A stretch of 64,000 bases of DNA, taken from assembly GCA_002103105.1 (NCBI GenBank), contig DAAY01000002.1:56949-120948 (forward strand), in the 5' to 3' direction. Below the pieces are notes generated by a model. The model was not told the DNA's origin. It saw nothing but the letters and a program-made list of their open reading frames with translations, and did not search any database. This DNA comes from Candidatus Gastranaerophilales bacterium HUM_1. GTDB taxonomy: Bacteria > Cyanobacteriota > Vampirovibrionia > Gastranaerophilales > Gastranaerophilaceae. Of the stretch, positions 9,025 to 17,021 are shown piece after piece. Each line of letters opens with the position of its first letter. Within the stretch, counting starts at the first letter, position 1. The translations under genes and the position numbers were made by a program.

Positions 9025-10158
9025 TTAAGAAATTGTATAAACTTTCTTATAGTATAATGCCGTACCCCAAATTGTAAGAATAATGTTTGGAAGCCAAGCT
9101 GCAATAAATGGAGCTAATGAGCCAGCTTCACCAAATGAAATTGACAACGCCCTCACTACATAATAAGCAAAAATAATTAAAATACTGAATAGAAAACCTC
9201 TATTATATCGAACTCTCGGAGGTGTAATTGCTAGCGGAACTCCTAAAAGTACAAATACAATAGTCGTTATTGGTAATGCAATTTTATCAAATAATTCAAT
9301 TGTATAAACTCTTCTATCCTCTGGTGAAATCTCCGTTGAAGCAAGATACTTTGCAAGTTTAGTAAAATTCATTTCTTTGGCAGTATTTTTATTCAACTCT
9401 TGAGATAAATCCAATCCGAATTTTACTGTTGAAGTATCAAATAAAGTAGTATTCAAAACTTGTCCATCATTTGCAATAGTATAAGCAGCACCTTTTTCAA
9501 ACACCCAACCTTCTGGAGACGTTTTACCCTGTCTTGCTTGAAGAACTTGAATTGTGCCTTCTTTTGCATTATCTAAAACAGTTACATTATATAAAGTTTT
9601 TTTCTTGCACATGCCAACATAAAACAATCTTTTTAATGTACCACTATCAGTAACTTCTTTGAATACAAAATTCTCTTTACCTTCTGGAATATTCTTTTGT
9701 CCCAAAGCCCATAAAGCAAGGTCTTTTGATTGTCTTGTCATAACAGGTACAACAGTTTCATTGATAAAGAAACTTGATAAAGACATCAAAACAGCAAATA
9801 TAAAAATAGGTTTTGCAATACGATTCAAGCCAATTCCGCAAGCACGCATTACAGTAATTTCTGATGACAAACTCAACCTATTTAAAGTCATAACGGTAGC
9901 TAACAAAACCCCCATCGGAATTGTCATTACGATAACAGAAGGTAAATTCAACAAAATCATAATAAACGCAACTTTAAAAGGAATACCGAATTTTGCAATT
10001 TGCTTAATCAAAGTAATAAAAGTATCAGATGCGAAAATGATTGTCGTAAATACAAAAACGCCCATCAAAAACATCTCTATAACTTGCTTTGAGATGTATC
10101 TATCTAATATTTTTATCCCTTTAAAATTTTTATATATATTTAGAAAAAAATCTTTCAC
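9025..10158 (-). CDS. LptF/LptG-family lipopolysaccharide export permease
   Basis: A 377-residue YjgP/YjgQ-family inner-membrane permease of the LPS transporter. Three N-terminal hydrophobic segments (roughly 28-55, 60-90, 105-128) and three C-terminal ones (about 290-375) flank a beta-rich periplasmic domain. That is the LptF/G layout. LptF and LptG normally pair, but only one is here, as in organisms with a single or separated gene. The start is GTG 10158 with GGA upstream and a possible TACAAT -10 near 10180. Whether it is LptF or LptG cannot be decided. Confidence 0.85.
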   Translation of the reverse strand: MKDFFLNIYKNFKGIKILDRYISKQVIEMFLMGVFVFTTIIFASDTFITLIKQIAKFGIPFKVAFIMILLNLPSVIVMTIPMGVLLATVMTLNRLSLSSEITVMRACGIGLNRIAKPIFIFAVLMSLSSFFINETVVPVMTRQSKDLALWALGQKNIPEGKENFVFKEVTDSGTLKRLFYVGMCKKKTLYNVTVLDNAKEGTIQVLQARQGKTSPEGWVFEKGAAYTIANDGQVLNTTLFDTSTVKFGLDLSQELNKNTAKEMNFTKLAKYLASTEISPEDRRVYTIELFDKIALPITTIVFVLLGVPLAITPPRVRYNRGFLFSILIIFAYYVVRALSISFGEAGSLAPFIAAWLPNIILTIWGTALYYKKVYTIS

Positions 10159-10238
10159 GTTACTTATCCGAAATTTAATTGTAGCTACTCAAAATATATA
10201 ACGATTTTAATCTAAAAATAAGTTTTTATCAAATAGTT

Positions 10239-10883
10239 TTAATTCGACTCTTTCAAAATCAAAATAGTTTGTTCAATCTCAGTTTTTAAATATCCCAACT
10301 GTTCTTGAATATTATTTGGGTTATAAATGTATCCTTCACTACCGTATGCCATATAAGGATTATATTTTTCTGCCTCATTTCTCAACACCGCAATTGAATG
10401 AGAATGAGTATTCACATCCATCAATTTTTTATATGACACAAAATGGCTTTCTGGTTTTTGAGCGTATTTATCTCTAAAATATTCAGCATTTTTGTTAAAG
10501 TAATATACCTTCGCATTAAAAACTTGAACATTAGCACCATTATCTATCATGTCAGAAATAGATTCCAACATAGGAATAAATTCGTTCAAATCATTAACAT
10601 ATTGAGAAGTTTTATCGGCTTTCAAAATGATATTCACAAATGCAGGATTATCCCTCGGAACAGGCTTCATCTCATTTTCAGAGTTAAAATCTTTTGCAGG
10701 CCTAACCTCTGGCTCTTTTTTTGCAGGTTTTTCTGGTTCATAGTTCCTCGTCAAATTTGGTAATGTTCCGACGTAACCCTTTTGATCCATTGTCAAAGGC
10801 GCAGAATTTGATGCCAAAAATAAATTTTGACTAATCAAAAAAGAACACATAACTGCAATATAAAAAAGATTAAACCTTCTCAT
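10239..10883 (-). CDS. Secreted hypothetical protein
   Basis: 214 residues. The N-terminus (MRRFNLFYIAVMCSFLISQ onward) is a signal peptide with likely cleavage after ASNSA near residue 27. A Pro/Lys/Glu-rich linker (residues 45-75) follows, then a helical domain. I do not recognise the family. It carries TATAAT six bases before ATG and no Shine-Dalgarno (leaderless class). It lies upstream of the LPS permease but has a separate promoter. A periplasmic location is inferred from the signal peptide alone. Confidence 0.7.
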   Translation of the reverse strand: MRRFNLFYIAVMCSFLISQNLFLASNSAPLTMDQKGYVGTLPNLTRNYEPEKPAKKEPEVRPAKDFNSENEMKPVPRDNPAFVNIILKADKTSQYVNDLNEFIPMLESISDMIDNGANVQVFNAKVYYFNKNAEYFRDKYAQKPESHFVSYKKLMDVNTHSHSIAVLRNEAEKYNPYMAYGSEGYIYNPNNIQEQLGYLKTEIEQTILILKESN

Positions 10884-10889
10884 ACCACT

Positions 10890-10895
10890 ATTATA
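10890..10895 (-). promoter_or_regulatory. -10 box six bases before the ATG (leaderless class)
   Basis: TATAAT on the minus strand, AGTGGT, then ATG 10883. It is a consensus -10 at the exact leaderless spacing. Confidence 0.6.
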
Positions 10896-11009
10896 ATTAC
10901 TATTAGAAAAAAATCATCATTTATTTAATGGAACAGGCTTTCATTGAAATAAAAAAAGTTCATTACATAATTAATACATCATAATGAACGAAGCAAAGTA
11001 TCTCACACT

Positions 11010-11384
11010 CTACATATTTGTTTGTTCTTCTATTTGGCTATTCAACAATCCGAACATCTCATCTAATCTTGAGGAGTCATGTTCTTTCCACCAACCTATT
11101 AAAGTTTCAAAAGCAGTTGCTTGACGATATTCAGCTTGAATATTTCTTCTGCCGACAGGAATAGGTAAATTTCTCGCCCTTCGAACAAGATCCAACTCTT
11201 CTTCAGTTAAATTTGGTTCTAGAAAGTGCAATAATTCACTCTGAGTATGTGTTTTGACTAAATTCGTTGTAATTTGATGCAGTTTTTTTGCATTATTTGT
11301 TTGGCGAATTGTTTTCTCTCGAATAAACAATTCCCACACTGCGTCCCCTAAATAAGCATAATTTCTTAAATTCATTTCTTCCAT
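11010..11384 (-). CDS. mrnC: Mini-ribonuclease III
   Basis: A 124-residue stand-alone RNase III catalytic domain without the dsRNA-binding domain. The family hallmark NYAYLGDAVWELFIRE holds the conserved Asp of the RNase III active site. Further conserved blocks are HTQSELLHFLEPNLTEEELDLVRRARN and the C-terminal ATAFETLIGW with the second acidic region. In Bacillus this enzyme matures 23S rRNA ends. It has TAAAAT six bases before the ATG and no Shine-Dalgarno. It diverges from the LTxxQ-motif secreted gene. Confidence 0.9.
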   Translation of the reverse strand: MEEMNLRNYAYLGDAVWELFIREKTIRQTNNAKKLHQITTNLVKTHTQSELLHFLEPNLTEEELDLVRRARNLPIPVGRRNIQAEYRQATAFETLIGWWKEHDSSRLDEMFGLLNSQIEEQTNM

Positions 11385-11390
11385 ACGACG

Positions 11391-11396
11391 ATTTTA
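11391..11396 (-). promoter_or_regulatory. -10 box six bases before mrnC ATG (leaderless class)
   Basis: TAAAAT, CGTCGT, ATG 11384 on the minus strand. Confidence 0.55.
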
Positions 11397-11466
11397 CTAT
11401 AAATATTACTAATTTGATATTTTTATAATTTACTCTAAAATTTAAACACAAATTTAAGGAGGGAAA

Positions 11467-11958
11467 ATGAATAAAATTATAATTTTGGCACTATGTTTAT
11501 TCTTTTTTTGTTCAAAAATTTCAGCTCAAGAAGTCAAATATAATTACGACAACAACCGTGCAACAATGTACAATGCACTAAATTTAACAAATGAACAAAC
11601 TAAAATAAGAGAAGAAATTTTAAACAAAAATGCTAAAATTTTGGATGAAAAATATGCAAAATTAAAAAAAGAATCATGTAAACTTTTAGCCTTAAAAAAA
11701 GGAAATGTTTGTAATTCTGAAATACTTGAACAGAAAAAAGTTATAAAAAACATAAAAAAAGATATCTCAAAACTTCTCTCGGAAGAAGATAAAGAATTTA
11801 AAAAATGTTTGACCAATGAGCAAAAAACAAAATATAAAACTATCCAAAAACTCCAAAAACATGACCTAAAAAAAGAAATCAATAGAGAAAAAATATACAA
11901 AGCAAATCCCCAAATGGAAGAATTTGCGAAACCACAAATTTCAACCTGCAAACGCTAA
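11467..11958 (+). CDS. Secreted LTxxQ-motif (Spy/CpxP-like) helical protein
   Basis: 163 residues with a signal peptide (MNKIIILALCLFFFCSKISA, cleavage near residue 20). The mature part is helical and very Lys-rich, with two LT-x-EQ motifs (ALNLTNEQTK near residue 39 and CLTNEQKTKY near 115). These are the hallmark of the Spy/CpxP periplasmic chaperone superfamily, although overall similarity is weak. Four Cys in the mature region could form disulfides. A strong AAGGAGGG precedes the ATG by four bases, and a terminator follows. Confidence 0.65.
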   Translation: MNKIIILALCLFFFCSKISAQEVKYNYDNNRATMYNALNLTNEQTKIREEILNKNAKILDEKYAKLKKESCKLLALKKGNVCNSEILEQKKVIKNIKKDISKLLSEEDKEFKKCLTNEQKTKYKTIQKLQKHDLKKEINREKIYKANPQMEEFAKPQISTCKR

Positions 11959-11983
11959 AAGACCTCTTATTAAAGAGGTCTTT
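11958..11983 (+). terminator. Terminator of the LTxxQ-protein gene
   Basis: GACCTCTT / AAGAGGTC stem with flanking A and T runs immediately after the stop codon. Confidence 0.85.
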
Positions 11984-12047
11984 CCATAATATCCAGTTTA
12001 TGTAACTTTTGCCTGACATAAGTCAGCAACTTTTTTATATAATATAA

Positions 12048-12081
12048 GAAAACCCGTAAAAATAAATTTTGCGGGTTTTTC
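12048..12081. terminator. Terminator of recA, probably bidirectional
   Basis: AAACCCG..CGGGTTT outer stem with an inner AAAA/TTTT stem; T-runs in both directions. It lies about 30 bp past the recA stop. Confidence 0.75.
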
Positions 12082-12112
12082 ATATTATATAGTTACAAAT
12101 CTTTAATTCAAA

Positions 12113-13129
12113 TTATTGATTCTCAAGTTTTTCTCTAACAAGTCTTTCAACTTCAGCCAAGATTTCTGGATTTGCATCCAAAAATTCTTTTGCTTTTTCA
12201 CGACCTTGACCAAGCTTTTCTTCGTTGTAGCTAAACCAAGCACCAGCTTTTTTAACAATATCAAGATTTACAGCAACATCAAGAATATTACCTGTTTTAG
12301 AGATACCTTTACCAAAAATAATATCAAATTCCGCAGTTCTAAAAGGAGGTGCAACTTTGTTTTTCAAAACACGAACTCTTACGTGGTTACCGATTTCACC
12401 GTCATCACCTTTCAAACCTTCTGTACGTCTAATTTCCATACGAACAGATGCGTAATATTTCAAAGCGTTACCACCAGTTGTTGTTTCTGGATTTCCGTAC
12501 ATCACACCAATTTTCATTCTTAATTGGTTAATAAAAATAACTGTTGTATTAGTTTTTCCAATAATACCAGTCAATTTTCTCAATGCTTTTGACATCAAAC
12601 GAGCTTGCAAGCCCATTTGTTGATCTTCCATTGAGCCTTCAATTTCAGCTTTTGGAACAAGTGCGGCAACCGAATCGACAACAACGATATCAACCGCTCC
12701 AGAACGAACTAACTCTTCTGTAATATCTAAAGCTTGTTCACCAGTATCTGGTTGAGAAATCAAAAGATTATCAACATCTACGCCCAAATTTCTTGCATAT
12801 TCTGGGTCAAGGGCATGTTCAGCATCTACAAATGCAGCTATGCCACCTTTTTTTTGACATTCAGCAACAATGTGCTGAGCCAAAGTTGTTTTACCAGAAG
12901 ATTCTGGGCCATAAATTTCAATAATACGTCCACGAGGAATTCCACCAATACCAAGTGCAACATCTAGTGATAAAGCCCCTGTCGGGATAGCATCAACATT
13001 TACAGTTGCCTTATCGCCAAGTTTCATAATTGAACCTTTGCCGAAATCTTTTTCAATTTTTTCAATCGCTAATTTCAGCGCCTTATTTCTTTCTTCGCTG
13101 ACATTTGCTACTGGTGTTTCTTTAGCCAT
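12113..13129 (-). CDS. recA: Recombinase RecA
   Basis: ATP-dependent strand-exchange protein for homologous recombination and SOS induction. Walker A GPESSGKT is at 74-81, Walker B is VDIVVVDSVAALVPKAE, the L1/L2 loop region includes MYGNPETTTGGNALKYY, and the length (338) is normal. It starts 5 bp after the upstream HTH-protein gene, so the two are co-transcribed from the promoter near 13689. A terminator follows. No lexA or recX lies beside it. Confidence 0.97.
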   Translation of the reverse strand: MAKETPVANVSEERNKALKLAIEKIEKDFGKGSIMKLGDKATVNVDAIPTGALSLDVALGIGGIPRGRIIEIYGPESSGKTTLAQHIVAECQKKGGIAAFVDAEHALDPEYARNLGVDVDNLLISQPDTGEQALDITEELVRSGAVDIVVVDSVAALVPKAEIEGSMEDQQMGLQARLMSKALRKLTGIIGKTNTTVIFINQLRMKIGVMYGNPETTTGGNALKYYASVRMEIRRTEGLKGDDGEIGNHVRVRVLKNKVAPPFRTAEFDIIFGKGISKTGNILDVAVNLDIVKKAGAWFSYNEEKLGQGREKAKEFLDANPEILAEVERLVREKLENQ

Positions 13130-13134
13130 CTAAC

Positions 13135-13653
13135 TTACTCCCAAACGTAAACTTCTTTTTTCTTATAAAAGCCTAAAGCCACTGGCTTGTAGCTATTTAG
13201 TTCATTTTTTAATTGATATACTTCTTTGTTCAAGTCAACAATTTTTTGTTTCAATGTTTCGTTATCAGTTTTGCAACGAATCAATTCAACAACTACATCA
13301 TCCATGCCTTCAAGTTTTTCATCAATCACTTTTGAAATTCTATCGCTTAATCTTGATTCCAAATCTTGTAAAGCAGATAATACATTTTTTACACCTGCAA
13401 CGCTTGAAGATGCTCCAACTGCAGCAGGAACTTTAGATGCTATTGGATTAGAAACAAGTCCATTAACTTGTGCTTGTACTTTTCTTAGATTTTTTACTTC
13501 ATCATAAGAAAAATATGTATGACCTTTAGCATTTTTTCTAGGTCTGATTGCAGCTTTTTTGCATAATTCAACAATTTCTTTGTTGTCAGTTTTCAAAATT
13601 GTACGCACCTCTTGCGGTGTCAAAGTTCTCTCATTCAATCTGTCTTTTATCAT
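13135..13653 (-). CDS. MerR-like HTH/coiled-coil protein co-transcribed with recA
   Basis: 172 residues. Residues about 10-55 (LTPQEVRTILKTDNKEIVEL...YFSYDEVKNLRK) look like a MerR-type winged helix-turn-helix, with the second helix followed by a Thr-Tyr-Phe-Ser wing. A Ser/Val/Ala-rich linker follows, then a coiled coil at about 85-155 (ALQDLESRLSDRISKVIDEKLEG onward). It resembles MerR-like chromosome-partition or small regulators but I cannot name it. AAGGGA precedes the ATG. It is transcribed with recA (5-bp gap), which suggests a role in DNA damage regulation or nucleoid organisation. A perfect palindrome lies just upstream of the promoter. Confidence 0.75.
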   Translation of the reverse strand: MIKDRLNERTLTPQEVRTILKTDNKEIVELCKKAAIRPRKNAKGHTYFSYDEVKNLRKVQAQVNGLVSNPIASKVPAAVGASSSVAGVKNVLSALQDLESRLSDRISKVIDEKLEGMDDVVVELIRCKTDNETLKQKIVDLNKEVYQLKNELNSYKPVALGFYKKKEVYVWE

Positions 13654-13688
13654 TCTTTCTATCCCTTAAAAAAAACATTCCCAACATT

Positions 13689-13717
13689 ATTTTATTACAT
13701 TCATAAAAAACAGGCAA
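13689..13717 (-). promoter_or_regulatory. Promoter of the HTH-recA operon
   Basis: Minus strand TTGCCT (13712-13717), 17 bases, TAAAAT (13689-13694). The leader of about 30 bases carries AAGGGA. Confidence 0.65.
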
Positions 13718-13722
13718 ATAAT

Positions 13723-13739
13723 TTCATGATAATCATGAA
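13723..13739. promoter_or_regulatory. Perfect 17-bp palindrome, candidate operator
   Basis: TTCATGAT-A-ATCATGAA, five bases upstream of the -35 of the HTH-recA operon and 42 bases upstream of the -35 of the divergent secreted-protein gene. It does not match the LexA boxes of Firmicutes (GAACnnnnGTTC) or the cyanobacterial type. A second copy was not seen in the window. Confidence 0.5.
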
Positions 13740-13780
13740 GAAATGTAAATACAAATAAAAGAATTTAATGTAAATAGCTG

Positions 13781-13809
13781 GTTTACTTTTTCCGAAAATT
13801 CGTTATATT
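13781..13809 (+). promoter_or_regulatory. Leaderless promoter of the secreted-protein gene at 13816
   Basis: GTTTAC (13781-13786), 17 bases, TATATT (13804-13809), six bases, ATG 13816. A second TATAAT abuts the ATG but would place the start inside the gene. Confidence 0.5.
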
Positions 13810-13815
13810 TATAAT

Positions 13816-14412
13816 ATGAAAAGAATTCTTATATTTGGACTTTTTATAGCAATTTCAATGTCAATATCTTTGCCAACTTTAGCCGATGATGTTGATGCCC
13901 CAGCGACTGGTGATTTGTGGGACAACTGGAACACAAGACAAGATGAAAGAGAAGCAAAACCAGTGTCAGACGAAGAGTTTGACAAAGCACTAAAACAAGT
14001 TGACCAAAAAGTAAACAAATGGAAAAATTGGGCAGAAAAACGTAAAATTCCTAAAGGCGAAGAGTTTAGCCAAAGTAATGAAACAGAAATTCTGAATAAC
14101 GAACAAGAAAAATCCGACAACAGCCTTCCAGTTCTAACATTTCCATTTGAACTCAAAATTGGAGAGGACTACATGCCAGTAGGACATTATCAAATTAAAG
14201 GTGAAAAAGTCGATGGTCAAACCGTATTCAAATTTTATCAAGGCAATATTGAAATGGCTCAAATCCCCGCAACTGAAACCCATGATGACTTTGGAGAAGA
14301 GACAATTACATTTTCTAAATGGGAAGCTCAAGGAGATAATGAAATAAAAATTATGTATGGTTCAATAGACTTAAATGCCTATACATATGTTCCAATTAGA
14401 GAAGAGTTTTAA
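13816..14412 (+). CDS. Secreted hypothetical protein
   Basis: 198 residues. The signal peptide is MKRILIFGLFIAISMSISL onward with cleavage likely after LADD region residue 23-24. An acidic, Trp-containing helix (LWDNWNTRQDEREAKP, DQKVNKWKNWAEKRKIPKGEE) is followed by a C-terminal beta-rich part from about residue 105 (LPVLTFPFELKIGEDYMPVGHYQI). I do not recognise the family. It belongs to the leaderless class. It diverges from the HTH-recA operon, so the palindrome at 13723 could serve both. Confidence 0.65.
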   Translation: MKRILIFGLFIAISMSISLPTLADDVDAPATGDLWDNWNTRQDEREAKPVSDEEFDKALKQVDQKVNKWKNWAEKRKIPKGEEFSQSNETEILNNEQEKSDNSLPVLTFPFELKIGEDYMPVGHYQIKGEKVDGQTVFKFYQGNIEMAQIPATETHDDFGEETITFSKWEAQGDNEIKIMYGSIDLNAYTYVPIREEF

Positions 14413-14605
14413 AGTGGAGTGGATAAGTCTATAAGTTGGTTTTAGGGGGGGGAAAGGAAATAAGAGGAATCGGTTCGTTACACAATTAACATGTCATTCT
14501 GAAGGATTTGCAATTAGGATAATAAAATAAATTACAAATTTACCCGAAGCATCTCTAGCCGAACGTACCAGATAGAAACCCTGAAACGAGTTCAGGGTGA
14601 CAAAT
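14413..14605. repeat. Repeat fragments
   Basis: About 190 bp made of AAGTCTATAAGTTGGTTTTA near 14427, ATGTCATTCTGAAGG near 14491, and GTACCAGATAGAAACCCTGA with a CCCTGAAACGAGTTCAGGG hairpin (around 14578-14597). The same modules appear in the other islands. No gene is seen. Confidence 0.6.
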
Positions 14606-14609
14606 ATTA

Positions 14610-14643
14610 AAAATACAGCTCACTATTATTAGAGAGCTGTATA
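14610..14643 (-). terminator. Terminator of the 65-residue gene
   Basis: TACAGCTC / GAGCTGTA stem with a 12-base loop, followed on the minus strand by TTTTTAAT. Confidence 0.8.
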
Positions 14644-14649
14644 TAAAAC

Positions 14650-14847
14650 TTAGTCACGGAACATATTACGAGCAATTTCTCGCCAACTTGAACCTTTTTC
14701 TTCTACTTCTTTTGAAAATCTATCTGCAACATTTTGAGCTGCCGATTTTACATTTTTAGTAGCTTCACTCATTTTTGACATTCTTACCAATCTATGTCCT
14801 ATACCGTTGAAATTAGGGGTATAACTACGCACTGGTTGTACTTGCAT
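14650..14847 (-). CDS. Small protein with N-terminal PNFNG motif
   Basis: 65 residues. The N-terminus is MQVQPVRSYTPNFNGIGHR, followed by an amphipathic helical segment (MSKMSEATKNVKSAAQNVAD onward). A strong AAAGGAG Shine-Dalgarno at seven bases and a dedicated terminator argue that it is real. The same start pattern (short polar lead, Y-x-P, NF-x-G) occurs in the 153-residue protein at 55725-56186. I do not recognise the family, and no signal peptide is evident. Confidence 0.75.
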   Translation of the reverse strand: MQVQPVRSYTPNFNGIGHRLVRMSKMSEATKNVKSAAQNVADRFSKEVEEKGSSWREIARNMFRD

Positions 14848-14973
14848 TCTATTCTCCTTTCATTTTCGTCTATAAAACGCATAAAAATATTTTTTGTTAA
14901 TAAAAAAATTTTTCTTATTGAAAATTTACAAATACGTCATACTAAAACCGTTTCAGCATGACATATTTGAATA

Positions 14974-15138
14974 GGGGTTCTGGGGCGAAGCCCCTGATGA
15001 CTCGAGCCATTTAATCATTCATGTTTTTCTTTTTCGGTTCTGCTTTTTCTTTTTTCATCGAAATAAAAAAGAAAAAGTGAACATTATAACAATCGACCCC
15101 TCTCCCTAACCCTCCACCCTTGGGGAGGGAATGATGTA
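14974..15138. repeat. Long dispersed repeat, copy 2
   Basis: Close relative of 7943-8157. It has a GGGGC-GAA-GCCCC hairpin, a 12-bp A/T hairpin (TTTTTCTTTTTT / AAAAAAGAAAAA), and a terminal CCCTCTCCC..GGGGAGGGAATGATGT. It lacks the extra block of copy 1. Confidence 0.75.
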
Positions 15139-15249
15139 CAATATCTTACACATTCGTCATACTAAGCGAAGGAAAACATATCAAATTTAAACTCGTTAGG
15201 TTTAACCCCTCATCCTAACCTTCTCCCCAAGGAGAAGGGAACAATTATT

Positions 15250-15371
15250 TCCCTCTCCTAGGGAAAGGGATTAAGGGAGAGGGGTCGATTGGAAACAAGA
15301 AAAACCCTCTCTCGAAATTGTATCTTTTCGCATTTTATTCAAAGACAATTTCTCTCTCTCCCTTGGAGAGA
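15250..15371 (-). mobile_element. MITE-like element, inverted
   Basis: Same organisation as 4447-4560 read on the minus strand, with the core as GAAATTGTATCTTTTCGC and a CCCTCTCC..GGGAGAGGGG hairpin at the left. Confidence 0.6.
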
Positions 15372-15415
15372 ACTCTTATTAACCTATTTCCCTTGTTCCA
15401 TGTTGCCTAAAAAAA

Positions 15416-15439
15416 GTAGGTCGGCGTTGCCACGCCGAC
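15416..15439 (+). repeat. REP hairpin, GCGT type
   Basis: GTAG plus arms GTCGGCGT and ACGCCGAC, identical to the copy at 4030. Confidence 0.85.
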
Positions 15440-15485
15440 AGCTACTAACTTATAAACCTATAAACTTATCTACTTATAGACTTCA

Positions 15486-16538
15486 TTAAATATTCATAGC
15501 ACGAAGGATATCAGTCATATCTGCAGATGTCTTTTTAACTTCGTCATTAGCATATTTAATCGCATTATCTGGATCTTTTAAACCATTACCAGTCAAGATA
15601 CATACAATCTTAGAACCAGATTTAACAGTATCTTTAACCTTTATAAGACCAGCAACAGATGCAGCAGAAGCAGGTTCTGCTAAAACACCTTCACATGAAG
15701 CAATCAACTTATATGCCTTCAAAATTTCTTCATCAGTTACGTAATTAATCATACCGTTACTTTCATCTCTCGCAGCTTCAGCAAAATTCCAACTTGCAGG
15801 GTTTCCAATACGAATAGCAGTCGCAACAGTTTCTGGATTCATAATTCTTTCGCCCTTAACAATTGCAGCAGCTCCTTCTGCTTCAAATCCCATCATCTTA
15901 GGTAATTTCTTAATTTTACCTAATTTGTGCCATTCTTTATAACCTTTCCAATAAGCTGTTATATTACCAGCATTACCAACTGGAATAAAGTGATAATCTG
16001 GAGCTTGACCCAATGCTTCACAAATTTCAAATGCACCAGTTTTTTGCCCTTCAATTCTATATGGGTTAACAGAGTTAACCAACGTAATTGGATATTTGTC
16101 AGAAATTTCTCTAACCATCTCTAACGCTTTATCAAAATTCCCTTGAATTGCAATTATATCAGCACCATACATCATAGCTTGAGATAATTTTCCTAATGCA
16201 ATGTATCCATCAGGAATTAAAACATAAGTTTTTAAACCCGCTTTTGCACCATATGCAGCCGCAGAAGCAGAAGTATTACCAGTAGAAGCACAGATAATAG
16301 CACCCGAACCAGATTCTTTTGCCTTGGTTACAGCCATTGTCATACCACGGTCTTTAAAACTACCAGTAGGATTGCAACCTTCAAATTTTAAATAAATTTC
16401 TGCATCAACACCAATCTTTTTTGCCAAATTATCCGCTTTAATTAAAGGGGTATTACCTTCATTAAGTGTAACTACTGGTGTTGAATCATCAACTGGTAAA
16501 AACTCTCTATATCTGTTAATTAATCCTTGATAATACAT
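15486..16538 (-). CDS. thrC: Threonine synthase
   Basis: PLP enzyme that converts O-phosphohomoserine to threonine. The PLP lysine is Lys62 in GSFKDRGM. The substrate loop CASTGNTSASAAAYGAKAG, the phosphate-binding GNAGNITAYWKG and the C-terminal ILTGNGLKDPD are all present, and 350 residues fits the short (class II-like) threonine synthases. AAAGGAG lies upstream of ATG 16538. Its 3' end abuts a repeat island. hom is about 13 kb away. Confidence 0.95.
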   Translation of the reverse strand: MYYQGLINRYREFLPVDDSTPVVTLNEGNTPLIKADNLAKKIGVDAEIYLKFEGCNPTGSFKDRGMTMAVTKAKESGSGAIICASTGNTSASAAAYGAKAGLKTYVLIPDGYIALGKLSQAMMYGADIIAIQGNFDKALEMVREISDKYPITLVNSVNPYRIEGQKTGAFEICEALGQAPDYHFIPVGNAGNITAYWKGYKEWHKLGKIKKLPKMMGFEAEGAAAIVKGERIMNPETVATAIRIGNPASWNFAEAARDESNGMINYVTDEEILKAYKLIASCEGVLAEPASAASVAGLIKVKDTVKSGSKIVCILTGNGLKDPDNAIKYANDEVKKTSADMTDILRAMNI

Positions 16539-16616
16539 AATTCTAAGCTCCTTTTTTAGTAGTATCTTACCACAAAATCTGATAACTACTAGAAGAGTTT
16601 ACAAAACTACGCAAAT

Positions 16617-16649
16617 AAAAAGAGAACTACCGAAGCAATTCTCTTTTTT
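16617..16649 (-). terminator. Terminator of rpmB
   Basis: AAAAAGAGAA / TTCTCTTTTT stem around CTACCGAAGCAA, 25 bp after the rpmB stop. The stem is symmetric, so it could act both ways. Confidence 0.8.
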
Positions 16650-16673
16650 AATCTTTAATTGTAAAAAACTCTA

Positions 16674-16868
16674 TTATACAGAAGCTTTTTGAACTTTACC
16701 TGCTTTTAAACAAGAAGTACATACTCTAATTCTTTTTGTAGTACCGTTTACAACAGCCTTAACTGATTGCAAGTTAGGTTCTTGAGTATGAACGATTTGT
16801 TTGTGAGAGAAAGTCAATTTAGCTGCTTTAATTGGAGCTTTTCCGCATATTTCACAATGTTTTGCCAT
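16674..16868 (-). CDS. rpmB: Ribosomal protein L28 (zinc-binding form)
   Basis: 64 residues, MAKHCEICGKAPIKA..., with CxxC at 5-8 and again at 50-53 (VCTSCLKAG). This is the C+ (zinc ribbon) version of L28. Length and the conserved R-x-R-V-C region match the family. It is monocistronic with its own terminator. Confidence 0.95.
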   Translation of the reverse strand: MAKHCEICGKAPIKAAKLTFSHKQIVHTQEPNLQSVKAVVNGTTKRIRVCTSCLKAGKVQKASV

Positions 16869-17021
16869 GATTTATTTTCCTTTTCTAGCTAGTTTTTATC
16901 ACTTATATATCCCAATTCTATCCCAAAAATACATTTTTGCAAGGGACATGTTAAAAATGGTTTACATGATGGAGGTTTAGTCAAATATCAATTTGGCTAT
17001 GCAAATCTAATTACAAATTTA

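Larger units (their letters stand above)
14848..15485. repeat. Repeat island, 640 bp without a gene
   Basis: Contains a CGTCATACTAAAACC..CAGCATGACA segment, copy 2 of the long repeat (14974-15138), CGTCATACTAAGCGAAGG, an inverted MITE-like element (15250-15371), TTAACCTATTTCCCTTGTTCC, a REP hairpin (15416-15439), and ACTTATAAACCTATAAAC motifs. The 66-residue open frame at 15289-15489 is repeat sequence and is not called. Confidence 0.75.

Noticed and set aside
15289..15489. 66-residue plus-strand frame
   Set aside because: Covers the inverted MITE-like element and the REP hairpin; no ribosome site.
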